The translations under genes were made by a program, and so were the position numbers. The notes below the pieces were generated by a model, which made no database searches, was not told the DNA's origin, and was given only the letters and a program-made list of their open reading frames with translations. From contig JAGXHC010000243.1 in NCBI GenBank assembly GCA_024636405.1, positions 1 to 26,413 on the forward strand: a DNA stretch of 26,413 nucleotides, written 5' to 3'. Shown piece after piece: positions 1 to 8,006 of the stretch (position 1 is the stretch's first letter; each line of letters starts with the position of its first letter). This DNA comes from Sulfitobacter sp. Lineage in GTDB: Bacteria > Pseudomonadota > Alphaproteobacteria > Rhodobacterales > Rhodobacteraceae.

Positions 1-505
1 CTGCATTGGCGGCATTATCAGCGACCGTGTCATAGATCGCCCGCGCCTTTCCTGTCGCAGGGTCCGCGCGCATCACCCGCGTGTCGAGGATTTCAAGCGA
101 CGGCACAACATAGTCGGTCGCCGCGATGACATCCGCCCGCGTGACACCGGCCCCGGCCAGATCGGTCTTCATCACAAATGCGATCTCGGCCTCGATGCGG
201 GGTTGGATAAACCGCCCCTCGGGCACCGTGTCGCCCGTCTGGAACAGCATGTCATCCAGCAGCACGCCGCTATCCGGCGTCGTGATATTCAGCGCCTGCT
301 GCATGGCACGGCTGGTCAGGCCAATCTTCCAGCCAATCCGCTTTGCCCCCGCATCCTGTTTCAGCGCCACCAGGGCCGCCTGAACCGCATAGGCGTCATC
401 CAGCGTGATATCAGGATAGGCAAGGCTTAGCAGGGCGCATTGCTGCCGGCTTTTTTCGGCCTTGAACAGCATATCGGCGGCGGCGACGATCTGATCAGGG
501 GTCAT
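1..505 (-). CDS. hpaH: 2-oxo-hept-4-ene-1,7-dioate hydratase, partial (C-terminus beyond window start)
   Basis: The first 168 codons are visible; the reading frame runs off the window at base 1. The family adds water to 2-oxo-hept-4-ene-1,7-dioate, a late step of the homoprotocatechuate meta-cleavage pathway, before the HpaI aldolase. The visible protein shows the hydratase signature IGWKIGLTSRAMQ (residues 57-69). It also has the acidic pair E105/E107 in PRIEAEIAF that holds the Mg2+ in this fold, and reaches the IYDTVADNAANA segment typical of HpaH. The ATG at 505 overlaps the stop codon of the upstream FAH gene as ATGA, and GGAG lies about 10 bases upstream, so translation is probably coupled. 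An aldolase gene (hpaI) might lie past the window edge, but that cannot be seen. MhpD-type 2-oxopent-4-enoate hydratases are close relatives; the neighbours decide for HpaH. Confidence 0.9.
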   Translation of the reverse strand, partial: MTPDQIVAAADMLFKAEKSRQQCALLSLAYPDITLDDAYAVQAALVALKQDAGAKRIGWKIGLTSRAMQQALNITTPDSGVLLDDMLFQTGDTVPEGRFIQPRIEAEIAFVMKTDLAGAGVTRADVIAATDYVVPSLEILDTRVMRADPATGKARAIYDTVADNAANA

Positions 506-1356
506 TCGTCAACCACTCCGTTGCGCAAGGTTCCGATGCCCTCGGCCTCTACCTCGATCTTGTCGCCCGGCACCAACCAGATCGGCGGATCAAACCGCGC
601 CCCCGCACCGGTAGGCGTGCCGGTGACGATGATATCGCCCGGCACCAGCGTCGTGAAGGTCGAGATGTATTCGATCTGTCGGGCGACGGGAAACAGCATG
701 CGGCCCGTGCGGTCTGATTGGCGTGTATCGCCGTTCACGCGGGTCTGAAGCGCCACATCTTCGATTTGCTCAGGGGTCTTGAATGGCACCAGCCAAGGGC
801 CCATCGCACCCGAGCCTTCCCAGTTCTTGCCTTGCGTCACGTTGAACTTGGCGTGGCGCACCCAATCCCGCAAAGTTCCCTCGTTACAGATGGTTAGCGC
901 CGCTATATGAGACAAGGCATCAGCTTTTGCGATACGCCTTCCCCCCTTGCCAATGACGATTGCGATCTCCCCCTCATAGTCCAGCTGGGGCGTCTCGGGC
1001 GGTCGGGTCAGGGGCACTTCGTGGCCCACGAAAGACCGGGCAAAGCGGATGAACAGCGACATATTGGGCGGCGCGTCCTGGCCGTCTTTGTATTCTGCGT
1101 TGCGGTCGGGAAAGTTCACACCAACGCAGATGATTTTCTCTGGATCGGGTACGGGAATATTCCATTGAAAGCTACCATTCGGGTGACTGACAGGTTTGCC
1201 CTGTGCGGCATCCTCAAGCGCCGAAAACCCATCGTTTTCAATGACATTTCGCAATGTCTTCCACTGCGGAAAGTCAGCTGACAATGCGATCATGCCGCCA
1301 TCGGCCACCGCACCATAGTGCTGCTCATCATGAGCAGTGAAAGTCGCAAAGTTCAT
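502..1356 (-). CDS. hpaG: Fumarylacetoacetate hydrolase family protein, HpaG-like isomerase/decarboxylase
   Basis: A 284-residue FAH-fold protein. An N-terminal domain of about 70 residues precedes the catalytic domain, which starts near VPDPEKIICVGVNF and carries the metal-site segment LDYEGEIAIVIG. In this pathway the family decarboxylates 5-oxo-pent-3-ene-1,2,5-tricarboxylate and isomerises the product 2-hydroxyhepta-2,4-diene-1,7-dioate. E. coli HpaG is a tandem duplication of about 430 residues; this is a single copy, so either one protein does both steps or a second FAH gene lies elsewhere. The frame also opens at 1371 (ATGA overlap with the hpaD stop). I prefer the ATG at 1356 because AAGGGG sits six bases before it, at ideal ribosome-binding distance, giving MNFATF as N-terminus. 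The FAH family is broad; the function rests on the operon context. Confidence 0.85.
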   Translation of the reverse strand: MNFATFTAHDEQHYGAVADGGMIALSADFPQWKTLRNVIENDGFSALEDAAQGKPVSHPNGSFQWNIPVPDPEKIICVGVNFPDRNAEYKDGQDAPPNMSLFIRFARSFVGHEVPLTRPPETPQLDYEGEIAIVIGKGGRRIAKADALSHIAALTICNEGTLRDWVRHAKFNVTQGKNWEGSGAMGPWLVPFKTPEQIEDVALQTRVNGDTRQSDRTGRMLFPVARQIEYISTFTTLVPGDIIVTGTPTGAGARFDPPIWLVPGDKIEVEAEGIGTLRNGVVDE

Positions 1357-1367
1357 CCTGTTCCCCT

Positions 1368-2348
1368 TCATGGCGCGATAATCGGTTGGGCTTTGAGGTC
1401 GCTTTCTACCAAATCGACGCCTTCAAAGGTCGACCCCAACTCGAACCAGCTGCGCGGTGCAGCGGCACCCCATAAGGTCTGGCGCTGCGGATCCTTCAAA
1501 TCCCATTTGATCGGCTCCATATCAGGATCAATCGTTTGGTAGTCCGAGCAGTAAATTTCGGTCCGGTGGCCATCAAGATCACGAATATACAAGAAAAACG
1601 CGTTCGAAATGCCGTGCCTTCCGGGACCGCGTTCGATGTTGGTCACATACCCTGTCGTGCTCATCAAATCGAGAAGGTCGATGATGTTCAGCGGTGTCGA
1701 CACCCAGAACGCCAGATGATGCAGGCGCGGGCCTGTGCCGTTGGTAAAGGCCACATCATGCACGCCGCCCTTGCGCTGCATCCACGCGGCCCATGTGCGA
1801 TCGGTTTCCTCGTCAGCCGTGTATTCGGTCACGCGAAAGCCCATGTCGCCGTAGAACTGCACCGACGCATCCACATCGGGGCTGAACATGTTGAAATGGT
1901 CGATCCGCAGGGGTTTGACGCCAGAGTAAAGCGTGTAGTGCTGGTGGATCGGCGGCAGGCGGTCCATCTTGGAGTAGAACTCCAGCGGGATGCCCATGGG
2001 ATCGCGGGTCGACAGCACACGGCCCATAAAGGGGCGCTCGATCCATGCTGTCGGCAGGTCGCGGGATTTGAACCACGCTTCCGCCTTGTCCAGATCTTCC
2101 TCGCTCCAGACCTTGAATCCCAAAACGCCGACAGATCCAGCATCGGCCTTTTTCAGGATCACACAGTGATGGCCGCGCTCTTCCATGGCGCGCAGATAGA
2201 TATGCGTAGCATCCTCATGGGTGACTTGCAGACCCCGCATATCGACATAGAACGCGCGGCTCCACATCAGATCGGTCACCCGCAGTTCCACATGACTAAG
2301 GCGGACGATGTTGAAGGGCGGGTTCAGGTTGGCGGCTGGAATGGGCAT
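1368..2348 (-). CDS. hpaD: 3,4-dihydroxyphenylacetate (homoprotocatechuate) 2,3-dioxygenase, type I extradiol
   Basis: A 326-residue ring-cleaving dioxygenase that opens homoprotocatechuate to 5-carboxymethyl-2-hydroxymuconate semialdehyde. It is built from two vicinal-oxygen-chelate modules. The likely metal triad is H151 (IDHFN), H211 (LHHLAF) and E264 (GHRTEIY). H197, H245 and Y254 fall where the Brevibacterium fuscum enzyme has its catalytic H200, H248 and Y257, at a constant offset of three. It is therefore of the B. fuscum type and not the LigB-fold enzyme called HpaD in E. coli. AAGGA seven bases upstream fixes the ATG at 2348. It starts 14 bases after the hpaE stop, inside the operon. 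The metal (Fe or Mn) cannot be told from the sequence. Confidence 0.93.
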   Translation of the reverse strand: MPIPAANLNPPFNIVRLSHVELRVTDLMWSRAFYVDMRGLQVTHEDATHIYLRAMEERGHHCVILKKADAGSVGVLGFKVWSEEDLDKAEAWFKSRDLPTAWIERPFMGRVLSTRDPMGIPLEFYSKMDRLPPIHQHYTLYSGVKPLRIDHFNMFSPDVDASVQFYGDMGFRVTEYTADEETDRTWAAWMQRKGGVHDVAFTNGTGPRLHHLAFWVSTPLNIIDLLDLMSTTGYVTNIERGPGRHGISNAFFLYIRDLDGHRTEIYCSDYQTIDPDMEPIKWDLKDPQRQTLWGAAAPRSWFELGSTFEGVDLVESDLKAQPIIAP

Positions 2349-2362
2349 ATCGCGTCCTTCGT

Positions 2363-3868
2363 TCAGGCGCCCAGACGGGCGATTTTGTGCTGGCCAAGGG
2401 CAAAGGCGACGTTCTTTTGCTCCATATAGAAATCAAACGACCACTGTCCGCCATCGCGCCCGATCCCGCTTGCTTTGGTGCCGCCAAAGGGCGTCGGTAG
2501 GTGGCGCACGTTTTCGGAATTGACCCAGATCATTCCCGCGTCCAGCGCATCAGAGAACCGCAGGGCGCGGCTGACATCGCTCGTCCAGACATAACCGGTC
2601 AGGCCATAATCGACGTCATTGGCGATACGTAGCGCTTCATCCTCGTCCTTGAACCGGATAGAGGTCAGGACAGGGCCAAAGATTTCTTCCTGCGATATCC
2701 GCATGGAAGACGTCGCGTGGGTAAAGAGCGTAGGCTTGACGAACCAGCCCTTGCCCTCTTGTGCTGTCCCGCCAGCGGCCACAGTGGCACCGTCTTGCCT
2801 GGCCACCTCGAAATAGCTGCACACCTTGTCGTAATGCACCTTGTGGATCAGCGGCCCGACCTCGGTTGCGGGGTCCAGCGGGTGGCCCACACGGATGTTG
2901 TTCACCCGCTCGATCAGGCGGCGCTCGAACGCGTCGGCAATCGTATCTTGCACCAACAAACGGCTCGAAGAGGTACAGCGCTCCCCGTTCAGCGAATAGA
3001 TCATAAAGATCGTCGCATCCAAGGCACGCTCAAGATCGGCATCATCGAACACCACGACAGGGTTCTTGCCACCTAATTCAAAGTGGCATCGTTTAAGTGT
3101 ATCGGCCCCCTGCTTCATGATCATCGAACCGGTTCTGGACTCGCCCACAAAAGCAATTGCCTTGATATCGGGATGTTGCGTCAACGCGCGGCCCGCGTCT
3201 TCGCCCATGCCATTGACAAGGTTCCAGACACCCGGTGGCAACCCCGCCTCATGCGCGATCTCTGCCAGAATGCGTGCTGTCAGCGGGCTGAATTCTGCAG
3301 GTTTGTGCACGATGGTACAGCCAGCGGCCAAGGCCGGTGCGATCTTCCACGTTGAGAGCATAAAGGGCGTGTTCCACGGCGTGATGACACCGACAGGGCC
3401 AATCGGGCTGCGGCTGGTCACGTTCATGTGGTCGTTTGTCGGCAGCGACTGGCCATCGCGCGCGCCGGGGGCAAGATCAGCGTAATAGCGGAAATTCTCG
3501 GCACCGCGCAGCGCCGCTTTGGACATGAAGCGGTACGCCTGCCCGGTGTCCCAACATTCGCACAGCGCGATTTCCTCGGCCCTCTCTACGATCAGATCAG
3601 CGATCTTGTGCAGGATCTTCTTGCGTGCTGCGCCGCTCATCCCCGCCCAAGCGGGAAACGCGCCTTTGGCCGCTTTGGCGGCGGCGTCGACATCGCTCGT
3701 CATCCCCTTTGCAACCTTGCAGATCAGGCTTTCGTCAACCGGCGAATGTGTCTCGAACGTTTCGAGCCCTTCAAAATCTTTACCGTCAATCAGGTTCAGA
3801 ATGCCCGTTTCGCGAAACCGCGCCAGATGAGTGCCAAGCTTTGCAAGGTGAGAGGCAAGATCGGTCAT
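2363..3868 (-). CDS. hpaE: 5-carboxymethyl-2-hydroxymuconate-semialdehyde dehydrogenase
   Basis: A 501-residue NAD-dependent aldehyde dehydrogenase that oxidises the ring-cleavage semialdehyde to 5-carboxymethyl-2-hydroxymuconate. The ALDH hallmarks are present: the oxyanion asparagine N166 in TPWNTPF, the general base E264 in FELGGKNPV, the catalytic C298 in GERCTSSSR, and EEIFGPVLT near the C-terminus. The N-terminal residues LNLIDGKDF match other HpaE proteins. The frame stays open about 109 codons further upstream, but that stretch is hpaF read in another frame. The ATG at 3868 has AAGGA seven bases before it and overlaps the hpaF stop as ATGA. It lies between hpaF and hpaD in the minus-strand operon. 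Length and motifs are normal for the family. Confidence 0.95.
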   Translation of the reverse strand: MTDLASHLAKLGTHLARFRETGILNLIDGKDFEGLETFETHSPVDESLICKVAKGMTSDVDAAAKAAKGAFPAWAGMSGAARKKILHKIADLIVERAEEIALCECWDTGQAYRFMSKAALRGAENFRYYADLAPGARDGQSLPTNDHMNVTSRSPIGPVGVITPWNTPFMLSTWKIAPALAAGCTIVHKPAEFSPLTARILAEIAHEAGLPPGVWNLVNGMGEDAGRALTQHPDIKAIAFVGESRTGSMIMKQGADTLKRCHFELGGKNPVVVFDDADLERALDATIFMIYSLNGERCTSSSRLLVQDTIADAFERRLIERVNNIRVGHPLDPATEVGPLIHKVHYDKVCSYFEVARQDGATVAAGGTAQEGKGWFVKPTLFTHATSSMRISQEEIFGPVLTSIRFKDEDEALRIANDVDYGLTGYVWTSDVSRALRFSDALDAGMIWVNSENVRHLPTPFGGTKASGIGRDGGQWSFDFYMEQKNVAFALGQHKIARLGA

Positions 3869-4257
3869 TGTAGATCCTTTGGCAGGTATTGGCGGATTGA
3901 ACTGGCCTTGGGGCTCAGCGCGGGATCGATGTCGCGCATCTCCATCGACAGCATAAAGGATGAGCTTTGCATGACCGGGGCGCAAAACGCCTCTATCGCG
4001 GCAAAAATGGCTTGGGTGGCGGCGTGTTTGGCCGCATCTGTGCGCCCTGCCCGCAATCGCACCGAAAGGTCCAGAAACGCGTGTGCGGGATTGCCGTCCG
4101 CGATGACAACATGGGTGCAGGCAGTCGCGCGGACACGGATGCCCGCAACGGGAAAGACACCCGTATCCGCCGCCGCGCGCGCCACGACAGCGCACAGGGC
4201 GGCGATGTCCAGCCGGGCCTCAAGATTGGGCGAATAATCGATCTGGAAATGTGGCAT
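3865..4257 (-). CDS. hpaF: 5-carboxymethyl-2-hydroxymuconate delta-isomerase
   Basis: A 130-residue tautomerase-superfamily enzyme that isomerises 5-carboxymethyl-2-hydroxymuconate to the oxo form used by HpaG. The N-terminus MPHFQIDYS places Pro directly after the initiator Met. That proline becomes the catalytic N-terminal base after Met removal, and the sequence resembles E. coli HpaF (MPHFIVE). DTGVFPVAGIRVR also matches the family. The start at 4257 is fixed by the catalytic proline and by GGGAGGGG just upstream; upstream in-frame ATGs would bury the proline. It is the first gene of the minus-strand hpa operon and faces hpaR across 93 bases. The C-terminus is a few residues longer than in E. 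coli. Confidence 0.92.
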   Translation of the reverse strand: MPHFQIDYSPNLEARLDIAALCAVVARAAADTGVFPVAGIRVRATACTHVVIADGNPAHAFLDLSVRLRAGRTDAAKHAATQAIFAAIEAFCAPVMQSSSFMLSMEMRDIDPALSPKASSIRQYLPKDLQ

Positions 4258-4286
4258 ATCCCCTCCCGGCATTTGCCCGCAGTTAG

Positions 4287-4324
4287 TTGACAAGTTAACC
4301 GGTTTGATTAACATGTCAATCAAA
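4287..4324. promoter_or_regulatory. Divergent hpa promoter region with candidate HpaR operator
   Basis: The 93-base gap between hpaF and hpaR contains a 22-bp inverted repeat at 4303-4324 (TTTGATTAACATGTCAATCAAA), with 10 of 11 pairs complementary. On the plus strand TTGACA (4287-4292) is followed after 16 bases by TAACAT (4309-4314), which lies inside the palindrome. On the minus strand TTGACA (4319-4314), also inside it, is followed after 16 bases by TAACTT (4297-4292). A dimeric repressor on the palindrome would therefore block both hpaR and the hpaF-E-D-G-H operon. E. coli HpaR is a MarR-type repressor of the corresponding operon. The assignment of this site to the local HpaR is inferred from position and symmetry, and both -10 hexamers are weak. 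Confidence 0.6.
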
Positions 4325-4350
4325 TTTGAAGCCCAAGCGCGAGGCGTATC

Positions 4351-4815
4351 ATGACCAACGACCCGGCAAAACTGACCCAGACCGCGCGATCCCTGCCGAT
4401 TGCGCTGTTGCGGGCCCGAGAGACGGTGATGGGTCCGTTTCGCGAGATGCTAAACCAAAGCGGCATCAGCGAACAAAAATGGCGGGTCTTGCGCGTTGTG
4501 TCGGAAACCGGCCCGATGGAGCAGACAGCAATTGCCAGTGTCGCCTGCCTGATGCTGCCCAGCCTCACGCGCATTCTGTCTGCGATGGAGAAAGACGGGT
4601 TGCTGACACGCCGGCCCGACACCCAAGACCGGCGCAAATCCATCGTAACGATCAGCCGTCACGGACAGGCCTTGATCGACAGCCACGCCAGCCGCTCAGC
4701 CGAAATCACAAGGCGGCTTCAGGAACGCTATGGCCCTGAAAAAATGACACAATTACTGGACTTGCTGGAAGAGCTAACCGACGCTGACCTGACAGCAGAC
4801 CACACGAAGCAATAG
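4351..4815 (+). CDS. hpaR: MarR-family repressor of homoprotocatechuate degradation
   Basis: A 154-residue MarR-type winged-helix regulator. The segment LPIALLRARETVMGPFR near the N-terminus and ISEQKWRVLRVV are characteristic of the HpaR subgroup. The recognition region PSLTRILSAMEKDGLL is followed by a wing with the MarR motif DTQDRRKS (about residues 89-96). Known HpaR represses the catabolic operon and is released by pathway substrates such as 4-hydroxyphenylacetate or homoprotocatechuate. The gene diverges from hpaF, and the palindrome at 4303-4324 is the obvious candidate operator for auto- and operon control. The ATG at 4351 has a weak AGGCG upstream. The stop lies 16 bases before the start of the thiamine-diphosphate enzyme gene, so both are probably co-transcribed. 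Confidence 0.92.
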   Translation: MTNDPAKLTQTARSLPIALLRARETVMGPFREMLNQSGISEQKWRVLRVVSETGPMEQTAIASVACLMLPSLTRILSAMEKDGLLTRRPDTQDRRKSIVTISRHGQALIDSHASRSAEITRRLQERYGPEKMTQLLDLLEELTDADLTADHTKQ

Positions 4816-4831
4816 TTTGAGGACCAAGCAG

Positions 4832-6450
4832 ATGAACAAGACAACCGCCGATCTCATGGTCGATGCACTGGTCGAAAACGGGGTCGATACCGTCTTTGGC
4901 ATTCCGGGCGCACATTCTTACGAGCTGTCTGACGCCTTGGCGCGGCGCGGCAATGATATCCGGTTTATCCATACCCGCCACGAACAGGGCGCAGGATACA
5001 TGGCCTATGGCTATGCTAAATCCAGTGGCAAACCGGGTGTGTTTACCGTCGTGCCCGGCCCCGGCGTGCTGAACGCGGGAGCGGCTTTGTGCACGGCCTA
5101 CGGAGGCAACGCACCGGTGATGTGCCTGACGGGCAATATCATGTCCCACCTGATCGGTCAGGGGCGCGGGCAATTGCACGAGCTACCCGACCAACTGGCC
5201 ACCCTGCGCGGTCTGACAAAATGGTCAGCGCGTATCGATCACCCCTCACAGGTCGCAGATACGATGGCACTGGCCTTTACCGAGATGTTGTCGGGCCGTC
5301 AGCGCCCGGTCGCGGTCGAAGTGCCGTGGGACGTGTTTGGCCAGAAACTGCCCGCCCCCGATCAAACTACCGCCCGGCCATGCCACACGGTGATCGACCC
5401 TGACGCCATCACCGCAGCCGCCAAGATGATCGCTGCGGCCAGCCATCCGCTGATCATGGTGGGCGGTGGTGCGCTGGATGCAGCCGCTGAAGTGTTGGCC
5501 TTGGCCCAGAGGATTCAGGCCCCCGTTACCGCCCATCGCAGCGGCAAGGGATCGTGTCGGATGACAACCCGCTGGCGATGAACCTGATCGCGTCCTATGA
5601 TTATTTCCAGAAATGCGATCTGTTGATCGGCATCGGCAGCCGCCTTGAGCTGCAATTCATGCGCTGGCAATGGCGCCCCGAGGGGCTGAAGATGCTGCGC
5701 ATCGACATCGACCCGACCGAGATGGTCCGCCTCAAGCCCGATCTGGGCGTGGTTGCCGACGCCGCAGAGGCATCAGCAGCACTGCTTGCCGCCTTGGATG
5801 ACCACAAGGCCGCAGACCGAACCGCTGAATTCGCCGAGTACACGACCCGTGCCCGCGCCCTATCCGAAACTGTTCAGCCGCAGATGGGATATCTTGACGC
5901 GATCCGCCGCGCCCTGCCCCGTGACGGTTTTTTCGTCGAGGAAGTCAGCCAGATGGGCTTTGCCGCGCGGTTCGGCTTTCCGGTCTACGCGCCCCGCCAA
6001 TACGTCACCTGCGCCTATCAGGACAATCTGGGCTTTGGCTACAACACCGCGCTTGGCGTCAAGATTGCGAACCCCGACAAGGCGGTCGTGTCGATCAATG
6101 GCGATGGCGGCTTCATGTTCGGGATGCAGGAAATGGCGACGGCGATGCAGCAGGGCATCGCCGTCGTGGCGATTGTGTTTAACAATAATGCTTACGGCAA
6201 TGTGCGCCGCGACCAGATGAATGTGTTTGACGGGCGGCTTTTGGGGTCGGAATTGCACAACCCTGATTTTGTCGCCATGGCGCAAAGCTTTGGCATGAGC
6301 GCCGAACGGGTCGAGACACCTGAGGCCTTGGAAAACGCCATCACCAGCGCGCTTGAGGCCGGGGTTCCCGCGCTGATCGAGGTGCCCGTTGAAACCGGAT
6401 CCGAGACCTCGCCCTGGCCGTTCCTGCATCCTGCACCCCACGCGAGCTAA
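4832..6450 (+). pseudogene. Thiamine-diphosphate-dependent enzyme (acetolactate synthase/decarboxylase-like), frameshifted
   Basis: Two overlapping reading frames together make one thiamine-diphosphate (ThDP) enzyme of about 540 residues. The first frame (4832-5581) carries the N-terminal Pyr domain with the cofactor-activating glutamate E51 in RHEQGAGYMAYG and ends in unrelated residues after SGKG. The second resumes with IVSDDNPLA and carries the central domain and the C-terminal PP domain, with the diphosphate/Mg motif GDGGFMFGMQE and NNNAYGN. Restoring one G in the GGG run at 5548-5550 would join them as SGKGIVSDDNP. The ATG at 4832 is preceded by GAGGA. The substrate is unknown. Relatives include acetolactate synthase, benzoylformate decarboxylase and arylpyruvate decarboxylases; its place behind hpaR hints at an aromatic or 2-oxo acid role. 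It could be a true pseudogene, programmed frameshifting, or a sequencing error. Confidence 0.82.
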
Positions 6451-6455
6451 CCCCC

Positions 6456-6491
6456 AAACGGGCGACCCCAGTGAACAGGGCCGCCCGTTTT
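6456..6491. terminator. Bidirectional terminator between convergent genes
   Basis: AAACGGGCG (6456-6464) pairs perfectly with CGCCCGTTT (6482-6490). A T follows on the right and the A run on the left serves as a U tract for minus-strand transcripts. It sits in the 53-base gap between the convergent ThDP-enzyme gene and mtlK, so it can stop transcription from both sides. Confidence 0.7.
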
Positions 6492-6503
6492 CAATTCACA
6501 CTC

Positions 6504-7973
6504 TCAGGCTGCCAAGTAGCGTTGCATGGCCGCCTCGGCTCCGTCGGCCCAGATCATTGCAAGCCATCGGTCAAAAGCCTTGGCAAACCCTGCGTTGCGG
6601 GCAAGATCACCATAAAGATGCTCTTGTTCCAGCCATGCATGCGGGCGCAGCGTTGCAGCTTGTGCCGCCGCTTGCAGATCGCTCCAATACGGGTCGTTTG
6701 GCGCAATCTGGCTGCCATCCTCGCGCGTGCCTTCACACATCCGCGCCCATAGCGCCTCGACCAAGGCAAGCCCGTCCATCGTCGCCCCCGCAGCAACCGC
6801 ATCGCGAAGGATCGGAATCACAAAGCCGGGATGCCGCGAGGAACCGTCAAAGGCCACCCGCCGCACGGTATCGCGGATTTCCGGGTTTGAGAAACGGTCG
6901 TCAATCAAATCGATATAGGTGGCCGGAGTCATGCCCGGCACGGCATCCACATGAGGGGCACTTTCCGTCAAGCTGACCTTGCGCAAGAAATCGCGGATGA
7001 TGGGATGTGCCATGCAGCCCGATATCGTCTCGATGCCCAATATCTCGCCGGGGTTGGCGATGATCTGGTGACCCGCGTTCAGCAGGCGCAGTTTCATTGC
7101 CTCGAAGGGATGGACGTCATCTGTAAAAGTCGCCCCCGCACGGTCCCAATCAGGGCGGCCCGCGCAGAACTTATCTTCGATCACCCATTGGCGAAAGTTT
7201 TCGTGGGTCACGGGGGCCATGTCGATGACCCCGAAATCACGGGCAAGCGCCAGTTCGGCCGGGCCTGTCGCAGGAACGATGCAATCGACCATCGCGTTGG
7301 GAAAGCTGCACTGCGCCCCGATCCATTCGGCCAGATCAGGATCAGACAGGCCCGCCAGCCCCAAAACGGTCTGGCGCAGGATCGCCCCGTTGGCTTGCAG
7401 GTTGTCACAAGATTGGCAGGTAAATGGTCCGTGCCCTGCATCGCGGCGCGCTTTCGACGCCGCAATCATGGCTCCAAAAGCCGTCAAGGGCGTTGCGGGA
7501 TGTGCCGCATCATGGACCATATCCGCATGATTTGCGTCAAACCCGCCTGCCCCGTTTTGATAATACCCGCCTTCGGTCACAGTCAAAGCGACGATGCGAA
7601 TGGCAGGCTCCACCATCTGGGCGATCAAGGCGGCATTGTCAGGCTCGACCGGGACAAAACCGATCATTGATCCGGTGATCTCGGCGGATTTACCTTTCGG
7701 GTCCAGCTCGATCAGCGTCGACAGATAGTCTTGTGCCTGAAGACGTTCGCGTTGCGCAGTATCCGCCGCACGTACGCCCGCGCCGATGATCCCCCAATCA
7801 TGCGCCAACCCGATGTCCATCAAGCGGTGCAAGTACCACGCCTGATGGCCCCGGTGAAAGTTACCAAGACCGATATGAACGATTCCCGGTAACAGGTCTT
7901 CGCGCTTGTAGGACGGCACGCGAATATCAGACGCAAGGTCTGGGAGGGTTGCAAGAGTCAACGGCTTTGCCAT
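6504..7973 (-). CDS. mtlK: Mannitol 2-dehydrogenase (polyol-specific long-chain dehydrogenase)
   Basis: A 489-residue NAD-dependent long-chain polyol dehydrogenase that oxidises D-mannitol to D-fructose in the cytoplasm. The N-terminal nucleotide-binding motif is GLGNFHRGH (35-43). The signature KLRLLNAGH supplies K294, N299 and H302, and N191 completes the catalytic set. These align with K295, N300, H303 and N191 of the Pseudomonas fluorescens enzyme. The ATG at 7973 has GGAG seven bases upstream; an in-frame TTG one codon earlier is less likely. It is the last gene of the smo-type operon, as in R. sphaeroides, 33 bases after smoS, and ends at a bidirectional terminator. No fructokinase or xylulokinase gene follows, so fructose must be phosphorylated by an enzyme encoded elsewhere. 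Arabinitol or fructuronate activity is possible in the family. Confidence 0.88.
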   Translation of the reverse strand: MAKPLTLATLPDLASDIRVPSYKREDLLPGIVHIGLGNFHRGHQAWYLHRLMDIGLAHDWGIIGAGVRAADTAQRERLQAQDYLSTLIELDPKGKSAEITGSMIGFVPVEPDNAALIAQMVEPAIRIVALTVTEGGYYQNGAGGFDANHADMVHDAAHPATPLTAFGAMIAASKARRDAGHGPFTCQSCDNLQANGAILRQTVLGLAGLSDPDLAEWIGAQCSFPNAMVDCIVPATGPAELALARDFGVIDMAPVTHENFRQWVIEDKFCAGRPDWDRAGATFTDDVHPFEAMKLRLLNAGHQIIANPGEILGIETISGCMAHPIIRDFLRKVSLTESAPHVDAVPGMTPATYIDLIDDRFSNPEIRDTVRRVAFDGSSRHPGFVIPILRDAVAAGATMDGLALVEALWARMCEGTREDGSQIAPNDPYWSDLQAAAQAATLRPHAWLEQEHLYGDLARNAGFAKAFDRWLAMIWADGAEAAMQRYLAA

Positions 7974-8006
7974 CAAAATCTCCGGTTCAAGAATGAATGG
8001 ACCCGA

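Noticed and set aside
1536..2429. Plus-strand frame of 297 codons opposite hpaD
   Set aside because: hpaD on the other strand carries a full set of catalytic residues; this frame is its mirror image.
3868..4195. N-terminal extension of hpaE by about 109 residues
   Set aside because: The extra part is hpaF read out of frame. The ATG at 3868 has a good ribosome site and gives the normal family length.
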